Shown here piece after piece: positions 1-7,105 of a DNA stretch of 30,017 nucleotides. Location: assembly GCA_045651205.1 (NCBI GenBank), contig JAZRSA010000007.1, forward strand, positions 1 to 30,017. Reading direction: 5' to 3'. The notes under the pieces are model-generated. The model was given only the letters and a program-made list of their open reading frames with translations, made no database searches and was not told the origin of the DNA. The stretch is from UMGS1649 sp045651205. GTDB taxonomy: Bacteria > Bacillota > Clostridia > TANB77 > CAG-465. The translations under genes were made by a program, and so were the position numbers. Within the stretch, counting starts at the first letter, position 1; each line of letters opens with the position of its first letter.

Positions 1-28
1 AGAAACAAAAGAGTATAGGGGGAAACAT

Positions 29-604
29 ATGAAAATGGATTTTAGACGCGTACCTGGTATGGGTAAGACTATAGAAGAAAAAATGAAAGAATATAATGAA
101 ATGAAAGATGCTATGCAAAATTTAAGTAAGAATAAAGAGAAATATAAAGCAGAATCTAATAAACAACTTAAGGCGACTCCATGGGGAACAGTACTTTTAA
201 TAGCATTTATTTGTATGTTAGTAGGAGCGTTTACGTTATATTCAGGTATAAATAGTATAAAAAGAACAATAGCGAATGCAGATGATAAAGAATATATAAC
301 GGCAGAAATAGAACACGTTTGGTCAAGAAGCGGATCAAGCAGCGGAGCAGAATTAGAAATTGAATATTATGTAGGTAATTCAAGGCTTACTAACAGAATA
401 AACACTTCAAAAGATCGTGATCAATTTATGAGTGGTCAATCAATAAGAGTATATTATTATAAAGATAATCCAAACAGAATATATCTTGCGTCAGAAGAAA
501 TTGCTAGTTTCTTTGCACCAGTTGTTGGTGGAATATTTATAATAGTTGGCTTCGTAGTAATATTTGCTAAAATAAAGGCGGGAAATATAAAAAGAAAAAG
601 ATAA
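29..604 (+). CDS. DUF3592-like two-TM membrane protein
   Basis: The 191-residue protein has a charged, probably helical N-terminus (about 12-46), a membrane segment at about 52-74, a soluble beta-rich middle (about 88-153) and a second membrane segment at about 161-181 followed by a basic tail. The order TM, small beta domain containing a VYYYKDNP-type segment (141-148), TM is typical of DUF3592 proteins, whose function is unknown. The start is supported by a GGGGG Shine-Dalgarno at 17-21; a second ATG two codons later is possible. It stands alone: the next genes are tRNAs with their own promoter. Family placement is by pattern only. Confidence 0.7.
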   Translation: MKMDFRRVPGMGKTIEEKMKEYNEMKDAMQNLSKNKEKYKAESNKQLKATPWGTVLLIAFICMLVGAFTLYSGINSIKRTIANADDKEYITAEIEHVWSRSGSSSGAELEIEYYVGNSRLTNRINTSKDRDQFMSGQSIRVYYYKDNPNRIYLASEEIASFFAPVVGGIFIIVGFVVIFAKIKAGNIKRKR

Positions 605-620
605 AATAATAAAAAAAGTC

Positions 621-648
621 TTGACATTAATTATAAATTTGGTATAAT
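621..648 (+). promoter_or_regulatory. sigma-A promoter of the tRNA-Ser pair
   Basis: TTGACA at 621-626 and TATAAT at 643-648 with a 16-base spacer, both boxes matching consensus exactly. Expected transcription start is near 655, about nine bases before the first tRNA. Confidence 0.85.
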
Positions 649-663
649 TAGTCATGTACTTAA

Positions 664-752
664 GGAAGAGTGTCCGAGTGGTTTAAGGAGCCAGTCTTGA
701 AAACTGGTGATGTCGAAAGGCACCGTGGGTTCGAATCCTACCTCTTCCGCCA
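664..752 (+). tRNA. tRNA-Ser (anticodon UGA)
   Basis: The acceptor stem GGAAGAG/CTCTTCC pairs perfectly, CCA is encoded (750-752), a TTCGAAT T-loop is present, and the anticodon loop CTTGAAA gives UGA. The 89-nt length with a long variable arm is as expected for a class II serine tRNA. Confidence 0.96.
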
Positions 753-756
753 CATA

Positions 757-777
757 AAGGAAGCTTAAGGCTTCCTT
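757..777 (+). other. Inter-tRNA hairpin
   Basis: An 8-bp stem AAGGAAGC/GCTTCCTT with loop TTAAG lies between the two tRNA-Ser genes. It is followed by TAATTTAT rather than a U-run, so it looks like a processing or spacing element, or at most a weak terminator. No second promoter is evident before the next tRNA, which fits read-through. Confidence 0.5.
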
Positions 778-786
778 AATTTATAT

Positions 787-879
787 GGAGAGTTACCCAA
801 GAGGCCGAAGGGGACTGTTTGCTAAACAGTTAGTGTCCAATTTCGGGCAGCGAGGGTTCGAATCCCTCACTCTCCGCCA
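787..879 (+). tRNA. tRNA-Ser (anticodon GCU)
   Basis: Acceptor GGAGAGT/ACTCTCC, encoded CCA (877-879), TTCGAAT T-loop, and anticodon loop TTGCTAA giving GCU. It is 93 nt long with a serine-type long variable arm. Probably co-transcribed with the preceding tRNA-Ser(UGA). Confidence 0.96.
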
Positions 880-887
880 AACATAAT

Positions 888-927
888 ACGACAAGATTTT
901 TTAAGAATCTTGTCGTTGTTTGTTTTT
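888..927 (+). terminator. Terminator of the tRNA-Ser operon
   Basis: 11-bp stem ACGACAAGATT/AATCTTGTCGT (888-898 with 906-916), a 7-base loop, then a T-rich tract. Confidence 0.9.
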
Positions 928-933
928 ATAGTA

Positions 934-973
934 TTGTTAAAAGGTTAAGTACATGATACTATATAGTTATAAT
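934..973 (+). promoter_or_regulatory. Candidate promoter region for the ART-like gene
   Basis: Two overlapping options: TTGTTA (934-939) with TACTAT (957-962), or TTAAGT (945-950) with TATAAT (968-973), each with a 17-base spacer. I cannot choose between them. Confidence 0.4.
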
Positions 974-1000
974 TAGACTAATAATGATTGGAGAGCGTTT

Positions 1001-1921
1001 ATGAAAGAGTGTTTTCATTTTACAAAAAGTAAACATTTAAGAAGTATTTTAGAAAATGGTTTACAACCCCAATTTGGTGCAAATTGTTCTATAATTGGCG
1101 ATAGAATAGGTGAAAAGGTTTCATATTCTGTTGGTTCAGAAGAAGCAACTAGAATGTTCAAAGGGGTATATGAAAAATATTGTAGAATATCAGAGGGATA
1201 TGTTAATATAGAATCGTTTGACGAAAATAGTAGAAAAGCTATTCAGGAACTTCAAGAAGCAAAAGATTTTGAGGATTGGGAAGGCCCGGGTGTATATTTG
1301 ATGTTCAATGGTGAATGTATTGATGAGGAACATAGAGACGAAACTAAACCATATGATTCATATACAGATATGCCAATTCCGCCTGAACAGTTAAGCGTGT
1401 GTGTAATTAGAAATAGAGAAACAGGTGAAATAATAACTTCAAAATATGATGTGGTAAGCTTTTGGTTAGCAAGAGATAAAAATAAAAAAATTAGTTTTTA
1501 TAATATGGAATATGAAGATAGAATTGAGGAGTTTAAATCGGATAAATACGAAATGGAATATGTAGAGATAGCGAGATTTTGTGAAATGCATCCGGAAATT
1601 CTAGGGGAAGAAATATCATCATCGGAGTTATTGCCACAGGTGATAGAAGATAAAAAAAGAAGGTTTGGATTAACAAATGTAATTCAATTTATAAATAAAA
1701 TAAAAACTAAAATAAAAACTGCATTAACTAAAGGCGAGACAGCAGAATCAAGTAAAGAAGCAGCGCCTACTATTAATGAGCCGAGCACCGATGAGACTTT
1801 TAGAAATAAGCTTAGAGATGAAAGTAAAACTATAGAAGAAGCGGCAACAGAAATAATAGAAAGTGCAGAAAAAGAAGTAAAAAACAAGTCTGTTGAACCA
1901 CAAACGCCTGAAGAAATATAA
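1001..1921 (+). CDS. Orphan protein with ADP-ribosyltransferase-like N-terminus
   Basis: The 306-residue protein has a GGAG ribosome binding site ahead of the ATG. The N-terminus HFT (6-8) followed by an 'LRSILENGLQP' segment (13-23) resembles the opening of ADP-ribosyltransferase-fold proteins (DarT/KptA/PARP-like), where the His contacts NAD. A YSVGSEEATRMF segment (42-53), GPGVYLMFN (95-103) and PIPPEQLSVCVI (125-136) fit the rest of such a fold, with E129 a possible acidic catalytic residue. The C-terminal third (about 240-306) is a low-complexity, highly charged Lys/Glu/Thr tail. There is no macrodomain or antitoxin-like neighbour. The assignment is inference from motif layout; it could be an unrelated family. 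Confidence 0.6.
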   Translation: MKECFHFTKSKHLRSILENGLQPQFGANCSIIGDRIGEKVSYSVGSEEATRMFKGVYEKYCRISEGYVNIESFDENSRKAIQELQEAKDFEDWEGPGVYLMFNGECIDEEHRDETKPYDSYTDMPIPPEQLSVCVIRNRETGEIITSKYDVVSFWLARDKNKKISFYNMEYEDRIEEFKSDKYEMEYVEIARFCEMHPEILGEEISSSELLPQVIEDKKRRFGLTNVIQFINKIKTKIKTALTKGETAESSKEAAPTINEPSTDETFRNKLRDESKTIEEAATEIIESAEKEVKNKSVEPQTPEEI

Positions 1922-1947
1922 TAAACATAATAGAAGATATAAATTAA

Positions 1948-1990
1948 GAACCGTATCAACAATAGTTGAAACGGTTCAGTTTGTTTTTTT
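1948..1990 (+). terminator. Bidirectional terminator between convergent genes
   Basis: Long hairpin: GAACCGT (1948-1954) with ACGGTTC (1971-1977), continued inside by TCAAC/GTTGA and closed by an AATA loop. A T-rich run follows at 1979-1989 on the plus strand, and a weaker U-rich stretch on the minus strand can end the 2001-4308 operon. Confidence 0.85.
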
Positions 1991-2000
1991 GTAGTAACTT

Positions 2001-2630
2001 TTAATTCAAAGGCTGCATTTCATTTGAATCAAAGTAAAGAAAATATTCATTACCTTTTGTATCAATCCAGTAAGTTCTATCAAATTTGGTGTTAGGGAAT
2101 GTTATTTGAGCATATCCATATTCATTGAAGCAACTCATAGACTTGTATTTTATTTCACAAATTTCTTCTCCAGAGCTGTTAATAAAACCAAACTTTCCAT
2201 CAAGTTCAACAACTGCATAGCCATAGAAGAAATCATGAATTCTATCATAAGTTCTTTTAGTAAGAGTTTCGAACTTATTGTTGATGAGTAACCACTTCAT
2301 GTTTTCATCTCTTACCCAGGCAACTCCGTTATTAAAATCGCAAGCGGCAGTGTAAATGAAAGGACACATTTCTTCGCCTTTGGTGTTAATATATCCAAAT
2401 CCTAAACATTCGCAGTGTAACCCGCAAATATCAATAAACTTTCCATTTGGAGCACCTGCAACAGCAAAGCCTTCCCAAAAAGTGCCCAGCCTTTTGTTAT
2501 CTGGGAACTCATATTTGATAGGGCAAATTTCATTGCCTTTTTCATCAATAAATCCCCATTTGTTACCGCTTCTTACTGCTGCAAAACCAGAGTAGAACTT
2601 AGATACATAATCATATTTCTTGTTTTCCAT
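2001..2630 (-). CDS. WG-repeat protein
   Basis: The 209-residue protein consists of about five WG (KWG-type) repeats, for example FAAVRSGNKWGFIDEKGNEI (16-35, a full unit), YAVVELDGKFGFINSSGEEI (138-157) and a degenerate final unit around 172-194. WG repeats form beta-rich scaffolds of uncertain function. The second unit is disrupted by a Cys-containing insert (DICGLHCECLG, 67-77). There is no signal peptide, so it should be cytosolic. It is the last gene of the minus-strand nitrilase-coaB operon (38 bases after coaB) with an AAGGAT Shine-Dalgarno. The repeat identification is firm; its role is unknown. Confidence 0.85.
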   Translation of the reverse strand: MENKKYDYVSKFYSGFAAVRSGNKWGFIDEKGNEICPIKYEFPDNKRLGTFWEGFAVAGAPNGKFIDICGLHCECLGFGYINTKGEEMCPFIYTAACDFNNGVAWVRDENMKWLLINNKFETLTKRTYDRIHDFFYGYAVVELDGKFGFINSSGEEICEIKYKSMSCFNEYGYAQITFPNTKFDRTYWIDTKGNEYFLYFDSNEMQPLN

Positions 2631-2668
2631 AGCATTATCCTTTTGTTTTAATGTGAAATGTTTTTTGT

Positions 2669-3436
2669 TTATTCAAAGATAAGATGTGAAATAACATTTG
2701 CAATTTCGGGTTTGGTATTGCATCTATGAAGAATACCATCCTTGTTGATAATCATTGCAAAATGCTTCCCACCGCCGATTCTATCAAGAAGGTTTGCTAC
2801 GATATAATCCGCTTTGTTCTTATGAAGAAGTTTGCTTGCAACATCGAAAAGCTCATCTTCGCTTACGCCTTCAAGGAGTTTGAAACCAATAAGCTTGGTT
2901 GTAGGGCTCCACTTTTTGATACGTGAAATAACCTTAGGTGTAAGGTCAAGCATAACCATAAGGTTAGGTTCATACGAAGAAATTTTGCTTTCATCGCGAA
3001 GAACCGCCTTAGGTGCTGTGAAAATGTTCATAAGTTTTTCGCGTTTTTCTTCTGCGGAAAGATTTGTGAAATCTTCGCTTGCAATTTCATCTACGATGTC
3101 CTCTGCGCGAACAACATATCTGCCTTTGTAGTCTCCAACTGCTGCTGAGTGTACGATGGCATCAATTCTGTAGTTTGCGAAGAGATTATCTAAGGTATGG
3201 ATAAGATCATCTGTAGATTCAACAGTAATGAATCTAATCTTATCGCTTGCTACTCTCGGCTTATACGAAAGCTTGGTTGAGATGTAGAAAAGATTTTCTA
3301 TTTCGTCGCCGAAATTGGTAAGCACTGTGTCTGCAATGATGCTACCAAGAGCACCGGTAGACATGTTTGTGATTTTCATCACTGCGTCGATTCTTTCGTT
3401 TGTAGGGCCTGCATCAATAATAATATTCTTTTTCAT
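2669..3436 (-). CDS. coaB: Standalone phosphopantothenate-cysteine ligase
   Basis: CoaB joins 4'-phosphopantothenate and cysteine (NTP-dependent) in coenzyme A synthesis. The 255-residue protein shows the nucleotide-binding opening GPTNERIDAVMKITNMSTG (10-28), the family AAVGDY motif (98-103), and the WSPTTKLIGFKLLE and KADYIVANLLDR segments that match the separate streptococcal-type CoaB rather than the usual fused CoaBC. No CoaC (decarboxylase) half is present in frame or beside it. The start was set at the Met of MKKNII because TCGGAGGA-type Shine-Dalgarno sequence (complement of 3444-3449) precedes it; an upstream in-frame ATG would overlap the nitrilase gene. Translated 14 bases after the nitrilase stop, so probably co-transcribed. 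Confidence 0.92.
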   Translation of the reverse strand: MKKNIIIDAGPTNERIDAVMKITNMSTGALGSIIADTVLTNFGDEIENLFYISTKLSYKPRVASDKIRFITVESTDDLIHTLDNLFANYRIDAIVHSAAVGDYKGRYVVRAEDIVDEIASEDFTNLSAEEKREKLMNIFTAPKAVLRDESKISSYEPNLMVMLDLTPKVISRIKKWSPTTKLIGFKLLEGVSEDELFDVASKLLHKNKADYIVANLLDRIGGGKHFAMIINKDGILHRCNTKPEIANVISHLIFE

Positions 3437-3450
3437 AATAAAATCCTCCG

Positions 3451-4308
3451 TTAAAGTAAATTTTTTGTAACTACACCACAAGGTGTATTAAGGTAGTTAT
3501 CGCTTCTTCCAAACCTAGAGATTTCACGTCCAATTGCATATTTACCATATGCAAAAGAAGGAGTGTCTTTATCCAGAGTAAGGATGCTTGCATTATGGTC
3601 AAGAGACTCGATACCTTCTTCCTTCATCCAATCCTTTTCATGATACTGGATAGGACCAAAGATATAGCTTCTTCCATAGCGATTGGTTTCATCACCACGA
3701 ATTCTATTTGCTACAAAAGAGTAGATAAATTCGTTATGATTGTGGATTGCGCGTGACTCATCCATAAATACAGTTGGATTAGAATTGCTACAAGGAACAA
3801 TAAATCCAAACAAGTTTTTAGAAAGTTCAGCATCTCTTGCAATAAGATATGCAGTTTCGTAATATTCCAAACAGTTAAGGATATATACTTTATTTCCTTT
3901 AACATAGAATTCATGTTCATGAAGATAATCTTTAATGAATTCATTTGGAGTAATCTTTGGTGCAAATCTTACCATGGGTTCACTTCCGCAAGGGAATCTT
4001 TTGGCGATTAAATAAAGTTCGCCATTTTGATAGATTGTAGTGTAGTTGGTTGTTCCTGCGTAGATGCTACCAAAAACAATTATCTTGCCAGTTTTAGAAA
4101 GCTCAAGCATTGCATCTGCGTATTCTTTGGTGGCAGACATTTCAGGGAAAACAACGATGTCTGGATTTGTTTCTTTGATGATTTCAATACATTTTTTAAT
4201 TTGCTTGTGGTAAGAGTCATCTACAACGAGATAGTCCTTTTCATGTGTGCATTTGATGTGTAATTTCAATTGAAATACGAGTACCGCTAAATAATTATTT
4301 GTTAGCAT
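3451..4308 (-). CDS. Nitrilase/carbon-nitrogen hydrolase family protein
   Basis: The 285-residue cytosolic protein has the three expected catalytic positions of the nitrilase superfamily: Glu56 in IVVFPEMS, Lys103 in IAKRFPCGSEP and Cys146 in YILNCLEYYE. Members cleave amide or nitrile C-N bonds; the substrate cannot be read from sequence. The first gene of an operon with coaB, it may act in pantothenate, pantetheine or beta-alanine salvage, since pantetheinases and beta-ureidopropionases belong to this superfamily; that is inference from context. Start chosen at the ATG following a full GGAGGTGATA Shine-Dalgarno (complement of 4311-4320), 35 codons inside the longest open frame. Confidence 0.82.
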   Translation of the reverse strand: MLTNNYLAVLVFQLKLHIKCTHEKDYLVVDDSYHKQIKKCIEIIKETNPDIVVFPEMSATKEYADAMLELSKTGKIIVFGSIYAGTTNYTTIYQNGELYLIAKRFPCGSEPMVRFAPKITPNEFIKDYLHEHEFYVKGNKVYILNCLEYYETAYLIARDAELSKNLFGFIVPCSNSNPTVFMDESRAIHNHNEFIYSFVANRIRGDETNRYGRSYIFGPIQYHEKDWMKEEGIESLDHNASILTLDKDTPSFAYGKYAIGREISRFGRSDNYLNTPCGVVTKNLL

Positions 4309-4326
4309 ATTATCACCTCCACTAAC

Positions 4327-4355
4327 AGTATAACGCCGCAAACCCCATAACACAA
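4327..4355 (-). promoter_or_regulatory. Promoter of the nitrilase-coaB operon
   Basis: On the minus strand TTGTGT (complement of 4350-4355) and TATACT (complement of 4327-4332) are 17 bases apart, placing the start just before the nitrilase ribosome binding site. Confidence 0.6.
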
Positions 4356-4373
4356 ATACATAATATTTATATA

Positions 4374-4396
4374 TATCATAACTATTAGTTATGATA
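4374..4396. promoter_or_regulatory. Perfect inverted repeat, probable LysR operator
   Basis: TATCATAAC and GTTATGATA (9 bp each) flank a TATTA centre. The site lies between the divergent lysR and nitrilase promoters, immediately upstream of the lysR -35 box, and contains the T-N11-A dyad (TAACTATTAGTTA) expected of LysR-type binding sites. From the nitrilase promoter it sits about 20 bases upstream of the -35, the usual activator position. Confidence 0.75.
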
Positions 4397-4399
4397 AGC

Positions 4400-4428
4400 T
4401 TGAAAACTAACAAACGGAGTAGTATAAT
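4400..4428 (+). promoter_or_regulatory. Promoter of the lysR gene
   Basis: TTGAAA (4400-4405), 17-base spacer, TATAAT (4423-4428). The inverted repeat abuts the -35 box, so binding there would allow autoregulation. Confidence 0.8.
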
Positions 4429-4443
4429 TATCTTGGTGATATT

Positions 4444-5358
4444 ATGGGGAATGATATAGATTTAAATTTATATAAAGTTTTTTATACAGTAGCAACTGTA
4501 GGAAATATAACTAAAGCGGCGGAGGAATTATATATTTCGCAACCAGCTGTAACTAAGGCAATACACACATTAGAAACAAACTTAGGCGGAGTACTTTTTA
4601 TACGTACTAAAAAAGGTGTCACTTTAACTGAAGAAGGAAAAGTGTTATTGGGGTATGTTAAAAACATATTAACCGAAGCTAGAAATGCCGAGAATAAATT
4701 TAATTCTCTTATTAAATTAGAAGAAGGTAAAATTAGAATAGGTGCAAGTGCTACGGTATCTAAACATTTTTTAATGCCATATATAGCAGAGTTTCATAGG
4801 ATGTATCCTAATATAGATATTGAGATAACAAACGAGCTTACAGTAAACCTTATGAGCGATTTGAGAAATGGATATGTAGATTTTTTAGTTACCAATTTGC
4901 CAACAAAAGAAGCGCTAGATATGGATATAACTGTTTGTGCTAAGCTTCATGATACTTTTGCTGTAAGTGAAAAGTATTTGCCTAAAGAAGGAAATAAAAA
5001 GAAGGTATATACATTAAATGAACTACTTCAGCATAAAATAGTAACACAAAAAGAACCTTCTAATACAAGAGCATTTTTAAACAATTATATGAAATCTAAT
5101 GGAATAGAATTTAAACCGGATATTGAGATAGTGAGCTACGCATTGGTTACTGAGTTTGTAAAGGCGGGGTTTGGAATAGGATATATAACTAAAGAGTTTG
5201 CAAAGGGTGAACTTGAAAGAGAAGAAATTTATGAATTAACTGTTATGCCAAAGATAGAAGAAAGGGAACTAGGTATAGTAACGCTAAAAAATAGTGCGTT
5301 AAATTATGCGGCAAGTAAATTTGTTGATATAATATTAAAAGATATTAAAGAAAAGTAA
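4444..5358 (+). CDS. LysR-family transcriptional regulator
   Basis: The 304-residue protein has an N-terminal winged helix-turn-helix (about 1-65, with the family pattern ITKAAEELYISQPAVTKAI at 19-37) and a periplasmic-binding-protein-like effector domain (about 90-304). These tetramers bind T-N11-A dyads and usually activate a divergent target while repressing themselves. Here the divergent nitrilase-coaB-WG operon and the perfect inverted repeat at 4374-4396 make that operon the likely target. GGTGAT ahead of the ATG serves as Shine-Dalgarno. The effector is unknown; a metabolite linked to CoA or to the nitrilase substrate is a reasonable guess only. Confidence 0.92.
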   Translation: MGNDIDLNLYKVFYTVATVGNITKAAEELYISQPAVTKAIHTLETNLGGVLFIRTKKGVTLTEEGKVLLGYVKNILTEARNAENKFNSLIKLEEGKIRIGASATVSKHFLMPYIAEFHRMYPNIDIEITNELTVNLMSDLRNGYVDFLVTNLPTKEALDMDITVCAKLHDTFAVSEKYLPKEGNKKKVYTLNELLQHKIVTQKEPSNTRAFLNNYMKSNGIEFKPDIEIVSYALVTEFVKAGFGIGYITKEFAKGELEREEIYELTVMPKIEERELGIVTLKNSALNYAASKFVDIILKDIKEK

Positions 5359-5434
5359 ACAAATATCTTAAGTTTAATATTGTAATTTTTTTAGATATAT
5401 TTTAGAATATATGTATAACAAAGGAGAAAATAAA

Positions 5435-6313
5435 ATGGTAGATCTTCATATGCATACTAAAAATTCTGATGGTAGTGATACCGTTAAGAATCTTTTGAAG
5501 TTATGCGAAGAAAAAGGCATAGAAATAATATCTATAACCGATCACGATACTTGTAGAGGCTATTTAGACATACAAAAGTTAGATTGGAAAAGTATATATT
5601 CAGGAAAGATAATACCGGGTTGTGAAATAACAACTTCGTACAAAGGAAGAATTGTTGAAATTTTAGGGTATGGTGTAGAACCAGCTGTTATAAATGAATA
5701 TATGTTAAATTATTATACACCTAAACATAAACTCTCAAGAAAGCGTTATATGGCGTCAAAACTAGTGAAATCTTTGCAAAGAGATGGATTTGATATAGAA
5801 ATGAGAGATATGGTTTTTGCTGGATTTCCTGAACATCAAGCATACAACTATTTAAGAGATAATTTGGAAAAAGCGGAAGAGGTTTATGGTAAAGAATTAA
5901 TGGTTTCGCTAAAAGATTTCTTTAGGGGTGGGGTAGTAAATCCAAACCACAAATTGTTTGTAGATTTATCTAAATTTAGCCCAACACCAGAAGAAGTTAT
6001 AAATTTAATAAGAAAAGCAAATGGAATAGCAATATTAGCACATCCATATCAATATGCTTTTGATAATACAATAGATTTTCTTGAGGAATTTTCTAAGAAA
6101 TATAAAATAGATGGAGTAGAAGTATATCATTCTACATTTACCGATGCTCAAATGAATGAAATAGAAAAATGGGCACACGAACATAATATGATGATTTCTG
6201 GTGGAAGTGATTATCATGGAACAATTAAACCTGGAATAGAACTTGGAACAGGAATAAATGGAAATTTAAATATAAGTAGAGATATATTTTATAACTGGAC
6301 AAAGAAAAGATAA
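5435..6313 (+). CDS. PHP-domain phosphoesterase (TrpH/YciV-like)
   Basis: The 292-residue protein contains the metal ligands of the polymerase-and-histidinol-phosphatase fold: His5 and His7 (DLHMHT), Asp12, TDHD at 35-38, Glu64, AHPYQY at 202-207 (His203) and SDYHG at 258-262. Relatives hydrolyse phosphate esters, some acting as 3',5'-nucleoside bisphosphate phosphatases or short-RNA 5' exonucleases; which activity applies here is not visible. The start was moved eight codons in from the longest frame because AAAGGAG (5420-5426) ideally precedes this ATG. It follows lysR by 76 bases and ends at a strong terminator. Confidence 0.87.
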   Translation: MVDLHMHTKNSDGSDTVKNLLKLCEEKGIEIISITDHDTCRGYLDIQKLDWKSIYSGKIIPGCEITTSYKGRIVEILGYGVEPAVINEYMLNYYTPKHKLSRKRYMASKLVKSLQRDGFDIEMRDMVFAGFPEHQAYNYLRDNLEKAEEVYGKELMVSLKDFFRGGVVNPNHKLFVDLSKFSPTPEEVINLIRKANGIAILAHPYQYAFDNTIDFLEEFSKKYKIDGVEVYHSTFTDAQMNEIEKWAHEHNMMISGGSDYHGTIKPGIELGTGINGNLNISRDIFYNWTKKR

Positions 6314-6320
6314 TAAAAAT

Positions 6321-6355
6321 AAGAACAACTAATTACTTAGTTGTTCTTGTTTTTT
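6321..6355 (+). terminator. Terminator between convergent PHP and GatD-like genes
   Basis: Perfect 12-bp stem AAGAACAACTAA/TTAGTTGTTCTT with a TTAC loop, followed by GTTTTTT. The A-rich upstream flank gives U's on the minus strand, so it can work in both directions. Confidence 0.9.
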
Positions 6356-6358
6356 AGA

Positions 6359-7105
6359 CTATTTTTTAACCTTTTCATTATATGTTGCAATAAGGTCAGT
6401 GTATTTATCCATAAATTTATCATGAGCTGCTTGAGCCATTTCTAAATCAAATGATTTGAATTGAAAATTCTTATCTTTTTTATTAATCAATTCTTTAGCA
6501 AATAATTCAAGAAGTTTTGGATTTCTTGCAAGTATTGGTCCAAGAAGATATGTGCCTCTAAAACTGTTATGCTTGAAACCTTCAACACCGGTGTCTTTTG
6601 ATTCGCCATATCCTTTGATTATTTCAAACATTGGAAGAGATACTTTTCTTAAAATTCCTTGATGATTTTCAAATCCAAGGATTAAATCATCTACTTTTTT
6701 ATGTTTGAATACACATTCAGAAACTAATCTTTCTGTAGTTCTTTCTGTGAAGTAATGGAATATACCAAGTGTTTCTATTTTGTTTTCACCATCTTGAATA
6801 TGTGTACCAAATAACTCTACAGAATTACCAGTTACTAAGAAGAACTTACCACCTAATACTTCTTGTGAAATATATGGTAGATATTTTTTTAGATATTCTA
6901 ATGCAAGCATTTGGTTTTGTTCAGTTCCGGCACCCATATATACAAGATCTAAATCTCCAAGATAAAGTTCGTCGTTTAAAGATAGTTCTTTAATTTCTAC
7001 TTCAACACCTTGTTTTTCTAAGGCATATTTAAGTGCTAAAATATTTCCGCTTTCACCATAAAGGTTAAGTATGTCATAAAATAAATGTCCGATTGTTATT
7101 TTCAT
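6359..7105 (-). CDS. gatD: GatD-like glutamine amidotransferase homologue lacking catalytic Cys and His
   Basis: The 248-residue protein is homologous over its length to GatD, the glutaminase half of the MurT/GatD complex that amidates D-Glu of lipid II. Conserved landmarks are present: LNLYGESGN (13-21), GFENHQG (144-150), GTYLLGP (184-190) and ARNPKLLELF (193-202). Two catalytic residues are absent. The nucleophile elbow, ICGGYQ-like in Staphylococcus GatD, reads VTGNSVELFG (91-100) with no Cys, and the YLHGP His is Leu188. There is no frameshift and the reading frame is intact, so this is a retained but glutaminase-dead subunit or a divergent paralogue. Its ATG overlaps the murT stop by one base (TAATG) and has a GGAGGAAG Shine-Dalgarno inside murT, implying coupled translation. 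Confidence 0.85.
   Translation of the reverse strand: MKITIGHLFYDILNLYGESGNILALKYALEKQGVEVEIKELSLNDELYLGDLDLVYMGAGTEQNQMLALEYLKKYLPYISQEVLGGKFFLVTGNSVELFGTHIQDGENKIETLGIFHYFTERTTERLVSECVFKHKKVDDLILGFENHQGILRKVSLPMFEIIKGYGESKDTGVEGFKHNSFRGTYLLGPILARNPKLLELFAKELINKKDKNFQFKSFDLEMAQAAHDKFMDKYTDLIATYNEKVKK

Noticed and set aside
664..879. tRNA-Ser pair as an integration (att) site
   Set aside because: No integrase, no repeated 3' tRNA fragment and no phage or island genes are seen in the window.
3437..3481. N-terminal extension of CoaB
   Set aside because: It overlaps the end of the nitrilase gene; the internal ATG has the correct Shine-Dalgarno and matches the family N-terminus.
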